DNA of 64,000 nt from the NCBI GenBank assembly GCA_037693485.1, contig CM075348.1, positions 30,746,501 through 30,810,500 on the forward strand, read 5' to 3'. This document shows positions 53,841-64,000 of the stretch, piece by piece. The position numbers and the translations under genes are program-made. Numbering within the stretch: position 1 is the stretch's first letter; every line of letters starts with the position of its first letter. Below the pieces are notes generated by a model. That model was given only the letters and a program-made list of their open reading frames with translations. It was not told the origin of the DNA and ran no database searches. This DNA comes from Kitagawia praeruptora (taxonomy: Eukaryota > Streptophyta > Magnoliopsida > Apiales > Apiaceae).

Positions 53841-55308
53841 ATGGGAAAAAACTCCGCAAGTTCCATTTTACAAGAAACAATCATCAAAGAAGTGTCTCCA
53901 GAGAAGGTCTCACAACTTGAGGATTCTTTCAGGAGGCTTGGAGTCTCAGACACAATCCCAGTAGAATATGACGTTAAGAATTATTTTTCAAACATAATTC
54001 GGGGTCTTCTTAAGGTTGTTCATGTTGAAAGCGGCCGCATATCTTTCTTCCTCTGTGTCAAACCTGTTGTCACTGTAAGCTGCTCTGTTTTTAAGCTGTA
54101 TGTCCTTATATAAAATTGCGTTATAGAAATTGCTAATCAGACGTGTCTTTATGTATATCAGCTATCTTAACGTGCATTTGATGTTCCCTTACTATGTAAA
54201 TCATGCTTGCGAAGTTACCTGAATGCTCCGCCACTTGAAAGTCTATTTTTTGGGTTGATAAATTAACCTTAATGTACATATTCTACTCACTTTTGCTAGA
54301 AGACTAATTTTTTTCTCATTGGGGGTTCAGAATATTTTTGGAGGACTGCATGGTGGGGCAATAGCATCTGTCGCAGAGATGGTTGCATTAGATTGTGCAC
54401 GAACTGTTGTGGGCAAAGAAAAAGAGCTTTTTCTTGGAGAATTGAGTAATTCTTACCTCTCCTCTGCACCACGCGAAGTAAGTTTGTCGAATTCAAGTAG
54501 TCAATTCTTCGACTCTTAATTATTCATTTATTTTTTTAGCTTATTCCGAAACACTTGATCTGAATGTGTAATTCTCGTTATTCTTTCAGTTTATTATGCT
54601 TTAGGTCAATATGTGAATGTTGGTTACGGGGATCTACAAAAAAAAAAATTAGGGCAGCAATTTATAATTTTTTTGATTTTGTTTTAATAGAAAGATATCA
54701 ACAAGATAATTTATGGTTCCCAGAACTAATAGATTTGGAATGCCTGGTGCAAGATGTTACTTATCTACTCTGTTCTCTAGGCTCTAACTGGCAGTGTCAA
54801 CAGCATAGTCCCCTGTTTCGGTGGCTTATTACCCGATTATGTATTTTCATAAGTCTTTAGGTACAAAAAGGCATCAAGGGTATATACATTAACTTATTTT
54901 ATCTTCTATGTAACACTAATGATGTATTTGGTTGGATTAAAAGGTCATGAGGATGATCTGTAAAACCTTAATTTTTTGTTAGACGATATGCTAATTATGT
55001 ATTCTGTCCTTCCATTACTTGTGATTTATCCACTCTTCCTACACATAGTCGATTTTGTTTTTCAAGATTGTATGATTTTAATGTACATGGACGAACGGAA
55101 GTGATTTAGGCTGTGTTCCAACTTACTGTGTGTTTTAAGTTGGTGCTTTATTTTACATTTGCAGGCAGAGGTGGTAGTTGATGCCTCCGTTGTAAGGAGT
55201 GGAAGGAACTTAACTGTAGTTGCAGTTGAGTTCAAAATGAAGGAATCTGACAAGCTGGTCTACACATCTCGTGCAACCTTCTGTAATATGCCAGTTGCTA
55301 GTCTATGA
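53841..55308 (+). CDS. Hotdog-fold acyl-CoA thioesterase (ACOT13/PaaI-like), copy 2
   Basis: Exons 53841-54074, 54331-54477 and 55165-55308 join to 174 residues, with the same exon lengths and phases as copy 1. The N-terminus reads MGKNSASSILQETIIKEV, the signature NIFGGLHGGAIASVAEMVA, the C-terminus ATFCNMPVASL. The catalytic-side Asn79, HGG and Glu94 are kept. Introns are shorter than in copy 1 (256 and 687 bp versus 722 and 710 bp). All frames are open and splice sites good, so it looks functional. Differences from copy 1 are scattered and mostly conservative, as expected for paralogues both under constraint. Substrate unknown. The copies lie 47 kb apart, but most of that distance is later transposon insertion. 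Confidence 0.92.
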
Positions 55309-55740
55309 ATACTACGCAAATTCTGGTCTTAATAATGCTCATCACATGCAGAAATAGATGCAAGTTTAAGGTGAGGAAGCCGAATATGTAAGTACTGTAA
55401 GGGGCATAACTGGCCAATATGTTTGATTAGATTATGGACTCTGGAGAAATCTTTAGTGGTGAAGGTGTACTTAAATTCTTTTTTGCTTGTGTTTTGTGGC
55501 ACTATATTCGTTGTCCAATTCAACCTTTAGTTTTTTACAGATTGTCCTACTCCTACATTGGATCTTGATTCAGAGTGAAGTTACTATTGATGTCTGTATG
55601 TTGATTCTTAAAGATTGGCTGAGATACCAGTGCTAAGATTGCGGGAATGTTTAACTTTAGCTTAAGGCCTTGCCAAATTAGGTTACCCCCTACCTTAGCA
55701 AAAATGTAACAAATCTCACCTTCACAGTTAATAAAATCAC
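55309..55740. other. 3' flank of thioesterase copy 2 (duplicated block)
   Basis: Corresponds to 8856-9420 downstream of copy 1, with indels. Probably contains the 3' UTR. Similarity fades near 55740 (AGTTAATAAAATCACAATCAGC versus TGTTAATAAAATCATGACCAGC on the other side). Confidence 0.5.
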
Positions 55741-55803
55741 AATCAGCTCCAATTCTTATAGAAAAACAATCCTGAGTGATACAGATTTCTCGTCCATACA
55801 TAC

Positions 55804-56040
55804 ATGCGACATGTTTTTGCTGAATTGGAAGCTGTGTATTGGCTTTCTGTAGAAGAAGATGTTGCGCAATTAAGCAAAATTTGTCTTGATGACAACAGGC
55901 CTGTGCACAAAAAAGATACTGCATTGATGCAAAGGTTAGAGCTGTGCCCTGTGACTATAGGCACCATACATTGTGAATGGCCATTTGTGCGCCTACGGCA
56001 ACAAAATGGCTCATTACTTGATGAATGAACGATGGTGCTT
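55804..56040 (+). pseudogene. RNase H-like (RVT_3) C-terminal fragment
   Basis: Reads FAELEAVYWLSVEEDVAQLSK-like residues and, after a frameshift near 55993, GNKMAHYLM. Both are hallmarks of the plant LINE RNase H domain (AEL.AVYW and GNKMAHYLA). Truncated and frameshifted. Confidence 0.55.
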
Positions 56041-56300
56041 GGTAAAGCGGTACAGTGCTAGATCAGGTTACTTAGGAAGCAGCTGAATTGGTCTTCAAAC
56101 TAAAAAACATGAACTGTGTACAGTACATGGTGCACAACTTTGCAACATGAAACAATCTTATAAAGAACACAAGTTCGAAAATAAATATTCCAAGGAAAGA
56201 CAATAATTATTTTTGTCATTTTTCTAATTACCAATGGTAATTCCAGTTACCGCCATAAAAAAATGCAAGTAAAGTTGCATGCAAATTAATTTTGTCTAAG
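56041..56300. other. No feature recognised
   Basis: AT-rich intergenic sequence. Confidence 0.35.
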
Positions 56301-57600
56301 AACATTTTCAAGAGATTCTTAATTCACTATTAAATATAATATGAAATATTAATTCTTAATCCAACAATACTTTTTATATTATAAAAATAAAAATAATAAT
56401 ATTATAATATTAATAATATTATAATATTATAATATTAATAAAATAAAATAATAAAATAATAATATTAATAATTAACTGATTACCTTTTAAACTAAATCAT
56501 ACCATTTTTTTCCTTCTTTTCTAATTAAATTCCTTTTTTTTATTTATTTTACAAACTGAGGACTTACCTTTTCTCTAACTAATTTTTTTTTTCAATTAAA
56601 TCACGGGCAATTATCTTTTTCAGCTAAAACACATTATCTTTTCTCTTTTTTCATAACTAAAATCTCTCTCTTTCCAATTATATCACGGGCGGTTCTATTA
56701 AATAAAAATAAAATAAAAATATTATAATATTAATAATTAACCGATTACCTTTTGAGCTAAAACGTAACATTTTTTCCATCTTTTCAAATTAAATTTCCTT
56801 TTTTCCTATAAATATCATGGACAACATTAATTTCTCATTTTATAAAAACATTATGAGAAATTTTATTTAGTAAACTAAGATAATTAAATTAAAATTACTG
56901 TGAACTAATCAATTACCTTTTTCACCTAAAACAAGTCACTTTTTTAATTTTCACGTTACCTTTTCTATTTTCTTTAACTAAAATCCCTCCTTTTTTTATC
57001 ACGAAATCTCTCTTTTTCCAATTATATCACGGGTGGTTTTATTTAATAAAAAAAATTAATATTATAATACTAATAATTAACTGATGACCTTTTTTAGCTA
57101 AAACATATTATTTTTTCTATATTTTCTAACTAAAATCCATCTTTTCTAGAAATATCACGGGCAACATTAATTTCTCATTTTCCTAAAAACATTACGAGCA
57201 ATTTTATTTAATAAAATAACATAATTAAATTATAATTACTATAAACTAATTAATTACCCTTTTCACCTAAAACATGTTACTTTTTTAATTTTTTTTAACT
57301 AAGATATCTCTTTTTCCTATTATATCACGAGCATTCTATTTAATAAAAATAATAATTATAATTACTAATAATTAACTGATCACCTTTTTCAACTAAACCT
57401 ATCATTTTTTCTGTATTATCTAACCACAATCCCTCTATTTCTAGAAATATCACGGATAAAATTTACGTAATTAATATCAAATCATCTCATTTAAAAATTT
57501 AAGCCTCCAAAATTTATGTTTAAAAAAAATTTAAAATTAATGAAAAAAATTCATATAATATTAAAAAAAAAATCCGTGCATCGCACGGGTTTTAAGCTAG
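56300..57600 (+). mobile_element. Non-autonomous Helitron-like element with internal tandem repeats
   Basis: The right end is diagnostic: CCGTGCATCGCACGG hairpin (57574-57588), GGTTTTAAG-type spacer, CTAG (57597-57600), then T. The body is AT-rich and made of repeated blocks about 300-345 bp long, seen by the returning words ATATCACGGGC and TAATAATTAACTGAT-ACCTTTT (near 56682, 57026 and 57328; near 56810 and 57153). The left end is uncertain; 56300 is only where the pattern starts. No coding capacity. Confidence 0.6.
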
Positions 57601-57723
57601 TAACATAATTTTTTGTTTTTCTAAAAGTTAATTTTATCATTTGAAATTGAAAAATATTTTTGATGCTACTATTTATGAAGTTGGTAATATGTTTGATTGT
57701 TGTATGGTTATTCTATGACAAAG

Positions 57724-58255
57724 AACGGATTTGAGTGTTCAACATATTCGGACACCACTAAATAGTGTAGCTGATAGCATGGCTAAGAGCATCTCCAACG
57801 GTACTAGATAAAATGGTTAGCTAAAATAATGGTTATGTAAAATTTACTGAACCTGTAAGGAGTTGTACTTCAATGGTGTTAGCTATATTTCAAAAATTGT
57901 TATTTTAATTGGTAAATATATATAAGATTAAACTAAATTGATGATTTGTCATAATATAAGTGGATATGATATTTTTAGATGTTATGTATAAATTTTTGGA
58001 TATCATCCAAATATAGAAGATATGTATCTTGTTTGCATGGTTGGAGGAGAAAAAACAATGACTATTAACTAAAATGACTGCCATAACACTATTATAGCTA
58101 ACAGATTGTAAGCCTTGGAGATGCTCTAATCTACCTTATTTGTGAGGAACTGTAAACTCGTTTTCATCTCCTTGTGTGTTGGAGTATGTTTTGTGTGATT
58201 TTTCCTTTTGATTAATGAAATCTTCATTTTCGAAAAAGAAAAAGAAAAACCACGG
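57724..58255 (+). mobile_element. LINE 3' end interrupted by a MITE
   Basis: TDLSVQHIRTPLNSVADSMA at 57724-57783 is an RNase H (RVT_3) C-terminus. It resumes after the MITE (58127 on) as NLPYL-stop, then a 3' UTR with TGATTAATGAAATC and an A-rich end at about 58235-58255. Confidence 0.6.
57787..58126. mobile_element. Tourist-like (PIF/Harbinger) MITE
   Basis: 340 bp, perfect terminal inverted repeats GAGCATCTCCAA / TTGGAGATGCTC, flanked by TAA (57784-57786 and 58127-58129). Excising it with one TAA restores a continuous RNase H C-terminal reading, which confirms the borders. Same termini as the element at 1270-1631. Confidence 0.85.
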
Positions 58256-58603
58256 TAAATTGTTGATTCTCAAATTTGAGTACTCTCTTTCTAAACAATA
58301 GTGGCTTCGATTTGGTCAGTTGTGTTGAGGTGTAAGAAGACCAAGTTATACCCATTAGGCCATTATTAAATTTTGCATTTAAAAAAAATCAAGATTCTAA
58401 ATTTTAATTTGATATAAACTTTAAGAGTTAAGTTCTATGGAGACCACCATTTGAGTGGAGACCGTGGAGACCATATACATTATGCACTCAAAACATTGCA
58501 AAACATATATATTTGCAAAGAAATGTTCAATTAACATTATTATTTCGTTCAAAATCTTTAAAATCATATATGATTTGCAAGTAGAACATGTTTTGGAGAA
58601 CAA
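58256..58603. other. Intergenic; possible small palindromic element
   Basis: At 58437-58475 there is repeated GGAGACC (TGGAGACCACCATTTGAGTG, GTGGAGACCATATA). No gene; it ends at the abrupt start of Gypsy-C internal sequence. Confidence 0.35.
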
Positions 58604-60425
58604 ACCCCCAAACTTAAACCGATGTTTGTCCTCAAGCATAAATAACTAACACTAACTAATTAGTACCACTTCCGTAGGTGATCACGGTTGCATTTGGCAT
58701 ATGCAACAAGCTCTTTAAACCCCTAGTCAGCCCTAGTGGACGAGTAAGGTCTCGTGAGGGCCTATAGCGAATGTACCCACAAAATCCAATGCAATGCATG
58801 AATGCAGCTAATATGAAAATGCAAATAATCTAGTACTAATATCCTACCATACCCTCAAATCCTCTCATGCCATATCAACTTAAAAATCAAAGTAAATACG
58901 CAATGTCTTGGTGTCGAAAGTGCAAGTATTCACATAGTCTACTCAATGAACATGCATAAGTTCTCACAAGTCCATGTCAAGTGTAAGAATAAGTTAGTAA
59001 ACATGCTAAGCCTACAAGAGTACTTCTTTGAGACAAAACTCGGGATCTCATACGCAAAAACAAGCAAACACTCACAATCCACTCACAAAAGAATATTCAC
59101 TCAAGAACAAGGGTAAGTGTATCACTCAATTCCAACAAAATCATAAACACGCTTGACATTTGGTATCAATCTAACTCTTAACACAACATACATCAATGAC
59201 GATAATCAAAAGGTCTTCATTTGGGTTATAACAGGGCTAGGGACAAGGTATGTCAAATAAGCCAAATCAGGTGAAGTGTCAAAAGCTAGTAAGTTCCATA
59301 ATAAATCATACACAACACCCTATTTCCCCCCCCCCACATAATTTTTACTAAAACAAACACTCGACTAGTCGACTAAAATAGGATCACAACAAACACAAAC
59401 ATGCTCTCATAATATTTTTTTTCTTTTTTTTTTCTTTTTCTCGACTCTCGAGAGCTAAATAAAACAATAATATAAACAATAACAATGATCCCACAATTTT
59501 ATTACATATGCCAACTATCAAGTAAACAAACCCAATTTTCAATATTTCCTCCAAAAGTAAAACCAACAATAAACCTCTCCTTGCACACCTTATTACTCCC
59601 TTAAACACTCTACTAGCCTTTGACAATGTGGGTTCAAATTAATGTAAGGCCAATACAAGAAAAAGGTCTAGGCAAGTAATGTGGTATGTCACCGAAAAAT
59701 AGGATTAAGCTCAACGGGTTAACTAATTGATCATGTAAATATGGTGTGGTAATATGGGAAAATATGTGGTTAATCCTAAATGTCTTTATCATTTTAATCG
59801 TCAAATAATGTCATGCGTTTCAAGAAAGACCTCAAACAACTGCTAGCAATGCAAACAATCTGTGGACACTCAAGCAAACGAATAAATTGCAAATAAATAT
59901 GCAATATGGCTCAAAAACTCACTTGGTGGAAAAACATACTCAATCCCAAGCAAAAATCTCTCTAACGCACCGACTTGTATTCAAAGCATGCAAACTAAAT
60001 CATCTTGCACATATTCATGTCCTTCTAATCACTTACAACATTCAATAAGTCTACTAGCTTCAACTTACTAGTGTATGTGTGTGCACAAGAACAAAGCATA
60101 TCACTTCTCAATCAAAAGCGTCAACAACACAAAATTCCTATCAAGCATGGGTGCAAATGCAAACTACTATGAACTAACATGATATACAAACATAAAAACA
60201 GAATGTCCTATATGAAACAAACGTAGATAACACGAACATAAATGCATAATTTACTACTACTAATATGCAAAGCATGAAATCCTACATGAACACAATGACT
60301 CAAAATCACAATTATATACACTACTTATCCCTCAAACCACCCCCAAACTTAAAATATTCAATGTCCTTATTGAATGGAAGTAAATACGAGGGAAAGTAAA
60401 CAAACATACCAGTATACAACAATGC

Positions 60426-60480
60426 TTGGGTTGCCTCCCAAGAAGCGCTTCTTTAACGTCAATAGCTTGACGTTACTTCC
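60426..60480 (-). promoter_or_regulatory. Conserved double palindrome after the Gypsy-C ORF
   Basis: GGGTTGCCTCCCAAGAAGCG, AAGAAGCGCTTCTT and AACGTCAATAGCTTGACGTT lie 10 bp downstream of the 246-aa ORF stop, as in Gypsy-B after gag-protease. The coding parts differ, but this block is the same. Confidence 0.7.
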
Positions 60481-60489
60481 AAGCCTTCA

Positions 60490-61230
60490 TTAAGGATGAT
60501 AATAGTTGGCCTGGTCATCTCTTCGCGAGACTTCATCGTCATCACGGCGGCACACTTTCTGCACTTTCTCCTCACTTAGCCTATTCGTGTAACAACTATG
60601 TCCTATTCCAATGCCTTCATCTGTTGACCCAAAATCTGTCAATTTGTAGAACAACACGCAATCGCGGGCTTTTCTTGAATATAATGGAGGAGGGTAAATG
60701 TAAGTTGCTAAAGCCTTTGGTTCCTCAAAGAGAACTTCCTCCATTGGCTCTAATGCGCTACCTCCATCTTTATACTCTGAGACAAGTAGAAGACCTGCAT
60801 CTTTCCCATGTTCTTCAGCCTCTTGGTACGCACATACCAATTTTTGAAATTTGTGCAGCTCAGCAATGTTTGTCCCAAATAGTGCCCTTTCCAAATCATC
60901 CACCATCCTAACATGATCAAATTCCTCACATGGCTTGCGAATGCTCACCTCACCTTGGAATTTGTCTTCCTCAATTATGCATGCAGTACCTTGCTCCAAG
61001 TCACCGTTATTTTCTGGAATTGCCTCTAGTATGAATTGTTGATTCTCTTGTTCCAAGGCACTCAAAACTTGAGCAACAAGTGTCCCCATAGATTTGATAG
61101 ACTTCTCATGATTCTCTACAAGCATCCTAGTCTCCTTCCTAATCTCCTTCAAATCATCAACCCCATCTAACTGAAAAGTAGGAATAGGTTGCTGATGTTG
61201 AAACTCTTCACTACCAAAGACATATGACAT
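60490..61230 (-). CDS. Gypsy-C ORF, 246 aa, unknown function
   Basis: Runs from MSYVFGSEEFQHQQ to QANYYHP. An amphipathic, probably coiled-coil N-terminal part (DLKEIRKETRMLVENHEKSI, VAQVLSALEQENQQF) resembles in style the region after the zinc motif of Gypsy-B gag (MIKNLQAGQKVLETQLGQI). The rest is acidic and ends in a Lys/Arg/Asp-rich tail. No capsid, protease or pol motif. In frame with the leader and just downstream of a zinc-knuckle fragment, so it is probably a reduced gag-derived ORF; it is intact, which may mean selection or youth. Confidence 0.5.
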   Translation of the reverse strand: MSYVFGSEEFQHQQPIPTFQLDGVDDLKEIRKETRMLVENHEKSIKSMGTLVAQVLSALEQENQQFILEAIPENNGDLEQGTACIIEEDKFQGEVSIRKPCEEFDHVRMVDDLERALFGTNIAELHKFQKLVCAYQEAEEHGKDAGLLLVSEYKDGGSALEPMEEVLFEEPKALATYIYPPPLYSRKARDCVLFYKLTDFGSTDEGIGIGHSCYTNRLSEEKVQKVCRRDDDEVSRRDDQANYYHP

Positions 61231-61263
61231 ATCTCGAACATCTTGCTGGTACTGTTGAGGATG

Positions 61264-61449
61264 TTATTGAAAATATGGTTGCTCCTCATAAGTGACATAT
61301 GGATCAACTCCTTCGTAGTAACAATACTGTGAGGGATCATGAACGCCCAAACACCGCTCACATTGCTGAGGCTGTTGAATACCACCTTGGTTGCTCCAGC
61401 ACTGATACGTCTCATGTGCGCCCGCACATAGCTCACAAATACTAGCCAC
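61264..61449 (-). pseudogene. Gypsy-C zinc-knuckle fragment of gag
   Basis: MASICELCAGAHETYQCWSN and then CERCLGVHDPSQYC: two CX2CX4HX4-5C motifs. The first matches CELCAGEHETNQC of Gypsy-B gag (residue 296). The frame ends in a stop at 61264, 33 bp before the 246-aa ORF starts. An upstream stop separates it from the leader, so the capsid part of gag has been deleted. Confidence 0.65.
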
Positions 61450-61645
61450 CTGCTAAACTCCATAGTAAGTTAGAAAATCCATCTTCAACGCCCACACTCT
61501 CTGACAAGTACCTGAAACACCAACGAACTATACAAGAATAGATGAGAAAAAGAAATCTGAGTCAGTGAACGCTAACAACCACTATTGACAAGCACATAAA
61601 CCAAAAATAAAACATCGATGATCCCCGGCAGCGGCGCTAAAAACT

Positions 61646-63083
61646 TATAAACAAAATCACGCAAGCGCACGTGGTCACAAGTAATATAGATATAAGTCAA
61701 GTTCGTTCCCACAGAGATCTGGTTTTTAATTCAGTATTGTACCTATGCAACAATGTATGGTTTTAATTCACTGCTAAGACAAATAACAAATTGGGTTTTA
61801 TTTAACTAAATCTAACTAAAAAGCAAATTAACAAACTAAGAATTAACTAACTAACAAGAATTGAAATCAAATTACTTCTGCAAGATAAACCATGGAATCC
61901 TAACTTCATTAAATACTTTGCTTAGATCTGACGCCTTTAATCACCATATGCAATGGTTATGATATCTGATCGGACAACACGAAACAAGTACACGCTACCT
62001 GTCAGCATACGTATACCAAACTACCCATACATCCACAAAAGAGATAGAAGATGAATAGACACCAATTATGCTTAGACCCTAAATGTCTATAGAATTTGAA
62101 AACACAACGATTGAAGAGCAAGTTATCCATAATGATCACATGGGGCAATATAAGTATTCTCATTTCATACTACGAATCATGTTGATAAACAATCATGAAC
62201 CTATGCTAGCATGGCAAGTTCTAAATCTCAAGATCCACTTTCACTTCACAAGAGATTAACAAATTAGATGTTAGCTACGCATCTAACAATTAAGCATAAC
62301 CATATGAGGATATCAAATATACATCACACACAGATCTTCAAAGCATCAAGATACTAAAGCTCCATAAATAAATCCGTTAGAATCCCATAACAACGATTAG
62401 TTCGTAATTGAACCTCTCGTCATCATGGGATATGATGAAACTATGATAAAAACAAAGTATGAAAAGATACAAATAAACCTAAGTATTTGATATGTAATGG
62501 TTCTTTTCCTAATGATCTGATTTACAATGATAGGTAGTGTTTATATAGGCCCTAGAATACTTTTCCAACAAGAAAAGACCTAAAAATACAATTTAATTCG
62601 AAACATGATAGAATTTCAGAATTTCCAGCGAGTTCGGGCGCACCCTGCGCGGTAGCAGCGCAGTCTGCGCGGTCTCTTACTGCTCAGAATTAGAGAAAAT
62701 TTCCCAGGCTTCGCGTGGACAGCTTATGGGCCTCAAACGGACTTGTAGAACTCCAGATCTGGCCAAAACAGTGAAGACTGCGCAACCTACCCAAAAAATC
62801 CGAATTTTGCACAAATTGCTCATTTCTCCTCCGTTTCTTTTGCATTAGCTAACATCTTCAATACCATGACACATGTAACTCCTTGGTAGCATAACACAAG
62901 TGTACCATCTTCATTCCAATACTAAATTCCACTCTAATATCGATTAGAAACACCAACACTAACCGATAGCTACAACCCTGCACAACTACACAAAACACAT
63001 CAAAAATACAACAAACTTGAGACCAAGTCAATCAATTTAAGCCGATTTGGAACGATCCAAGTGGATATAAAATCCACTTATCA
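61646..63083 (-). repeat. Gypsy LTR shared between two internal regions
   Basis: 1438 bp, related to the Gypsy-B LTR (TACCTGTCAGCATACG, ACACCAATTATGCTTAGACC, end ATCCACTTATCA) but clearly diverged. It starts TATAAACAAAATCACGC instead of TGTTATGC..., so the TG end is mutated. A GC-rich segment near 62636-62690 (CGCACCCTGCGCGGTAGCAG) recalls the hairpin clusters of the internal regions. Confidence 0.88.
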
Positions 63084-64000
63084 CACCCCCAAACTTAAAC
63101 CGATGCTTATCCTCAAGCATAAATAACTAACACTAACTAATTAGTACCACTTCCGTAGGTGATCACGGTTGCATTTGGCATATGCAACAAGCCCTTTAAA
63201 CCCCTAGGCAGCCCTAGTGGACGAGTAAGGTCTCGTGAGGGCCTATAGCGAATGTACCCACAAAATCCAATGCAATGCATGAATGTAGCTAATATGAAAA
63301 TGCAAATAATCTAATACTAATATCCTACCATACCCTCAAATCCTCTCATGCCATATCAACTTAAAAATCAAAGTAAATACGCAATGTCTTGGTGTCGAAA
63401 GTGCAAGTATTCACATAGTCTACTCAATGAACATGCATAAGTTCTCACAAGTCCATGTCAAGTGTAAGAATAAGTTAGTAAACATGCTAAGCCTATAAGA
63501 GTAATTCTTTGAGACAAAACTCGGGATCTCATACGCAAAAACAAGCAAACACTCACAATCCACTCACAAAAGAATATTCACTCAAGAACAAGGGTAAGTG
63601 TATCACTCAATTCCAACAAAATCATAAACACGCTTGACATTTGGTATCAATCTAACTCTTAACACAACATACATCAATGACGATAATCAAAAGGTCTTTA
63701 TTTGGGTTGTAACAGGGCTAGGGACAAGGTATGTCAAATAAGCCAAATCAGGTGAAGTGTCAAAAGCTAGTAAGTTCCATAATAAATCATACACAACACC
63801 CTATTTTCCCCCCACATAATTTTTACTAAAACAAACACTCGACTAGTCGACTAAAATAGGATCACAACAAACACAAACATGCTCTCATAATATTTTTTTT
63901 CTTTTTTTTTCTTTTTCTCGAGAGCTAAATAAAACAATAATATAAACAATAACAATGATCCCACAATTTTATTACATATGCCAACTATCAAGTAAACAAA
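63084..64000 (-). mobile_element. Second Gypsy-C-like internal region, continues beyond the window
   Basis: CACCCCCAAACTTAAACCGATGC starts directly at the LTR, the normal polypurine-tract junction. The next 900 bp are almost identical to 58604-59530. With the left copy this gives internal-LTR-internal, the product of unequal recombination between tandem or allelic elements, or of a nested event whose right side is outside. Confidence 0.85.

Larger units (their letters stand above)
58604..63083 (-). mobile_element. Gypsy-C: non-autonomous Gypsy element, 3' LTR missing
   Basis: Internal region 58604-61645, then its 5' LTR 61646-63083. At the left the sequence starts within the polypurine tract (ACCCCCAAACTTAAACC) with no LTR before it. 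Next to the LTR, TAGCGCCGCTGCCGGGGA is a one-base variant of the family primer site, and the leader (AGTACCTGAAACACC, ATCTGAGTCAGTGAACGCTAAC) matches Gypsy-B. Coding remnants: 61264-61449 and 60490-61230. The 3' non-coding region is very close to that of Gypsy-B. Confidence 0.85.

Noticed and set aside
1..64000. tRNA, rRNA or snoRNA genes
   Set aside because: I found no cloverleaf with intact A and B boxes and no rRNA-like stretch; the tRNA-like units at 2955-3340 are too degenerate to be genes.

Overview
The window is nuclear DNA from a flowering plant, most likely a eudicot. It is AT-rich, with intron-containing genes using GT-AG junctions, homologues of plant-only genes, and nested LTR retrotransposons, Helitron ends, MITEs and LINE debris. 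I cannot name the species. There is no sign of bacterial or organelle sequence.

Genes, left to right. (1) 859-1073 (-): first coding exon of a GTG1/GTG2/COLD1-type membrane protein; the rest lies off the left edge. (2) 6899-8855 (+): a three-exon hotdog-fold acyl-CoA thioesterase, 174 aa. (3) 9837-11842 (-): an intact seven-exon HEI10 gene, the meiotic crossover RING protein, 309 aa. (4) 17543-51009 (-): a GH35 beta-galactosidase pseudogene with its C-terminal lectin domain, broken by frameshifts and lost splice sites and split by a 27.8-kb transposon nest in one intron. (5) 53841-55308 (+): a second thioesterase, a local duplicate of the first with the same exon lengths.

The nest (21731-49571) can be read in layers. 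The outer layer is a Copia element on the minus strand ('Copia-out', LTRs 21731-23001 and 48291-49571, target duplication TGTAT). Inside it sits a second copy on the plus strand ('Copia-in', 23066-43661, target duplication GTAGG). Copia-in was invaded by a non-autonomous Gypsy element ('Gypsy-A', 23921-29585, with a deletion on its left) and by a very young gag-protease-only Gypsy element ('Gypsy-B', 30384-39051, target duplication ACTGG). The 64 bp between the two leftmost Copia LTRs are inverted, which the target duplications explain as recombination between outer and inner LTRs. Copia-in and Copia-out face each other and form a large inverted repeat.

The right end (58604-64000) holds more of the Gypsy family ('Gypsy-C') in an internal-LTR-internal tandem arrangement. 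The 1.2-6.8, 14-17.5 and 51-58.6 kb stretches hold small elements: Tourist-like MITEs, Helitron 3' ends, a CACTA subterminal region, hAT-like fragments, tRNA-like repeats, and RNase H remnants of LINEs.

The most unusual signal is in Copia-out. The bases directly after its 5' LTR, where the primer binding site should be, do not match the usual tRNA start (TGG). They are a perfect 17-nt complement of a segment inside its own LTR, in the geometry expected for self-primed reverse transcription.
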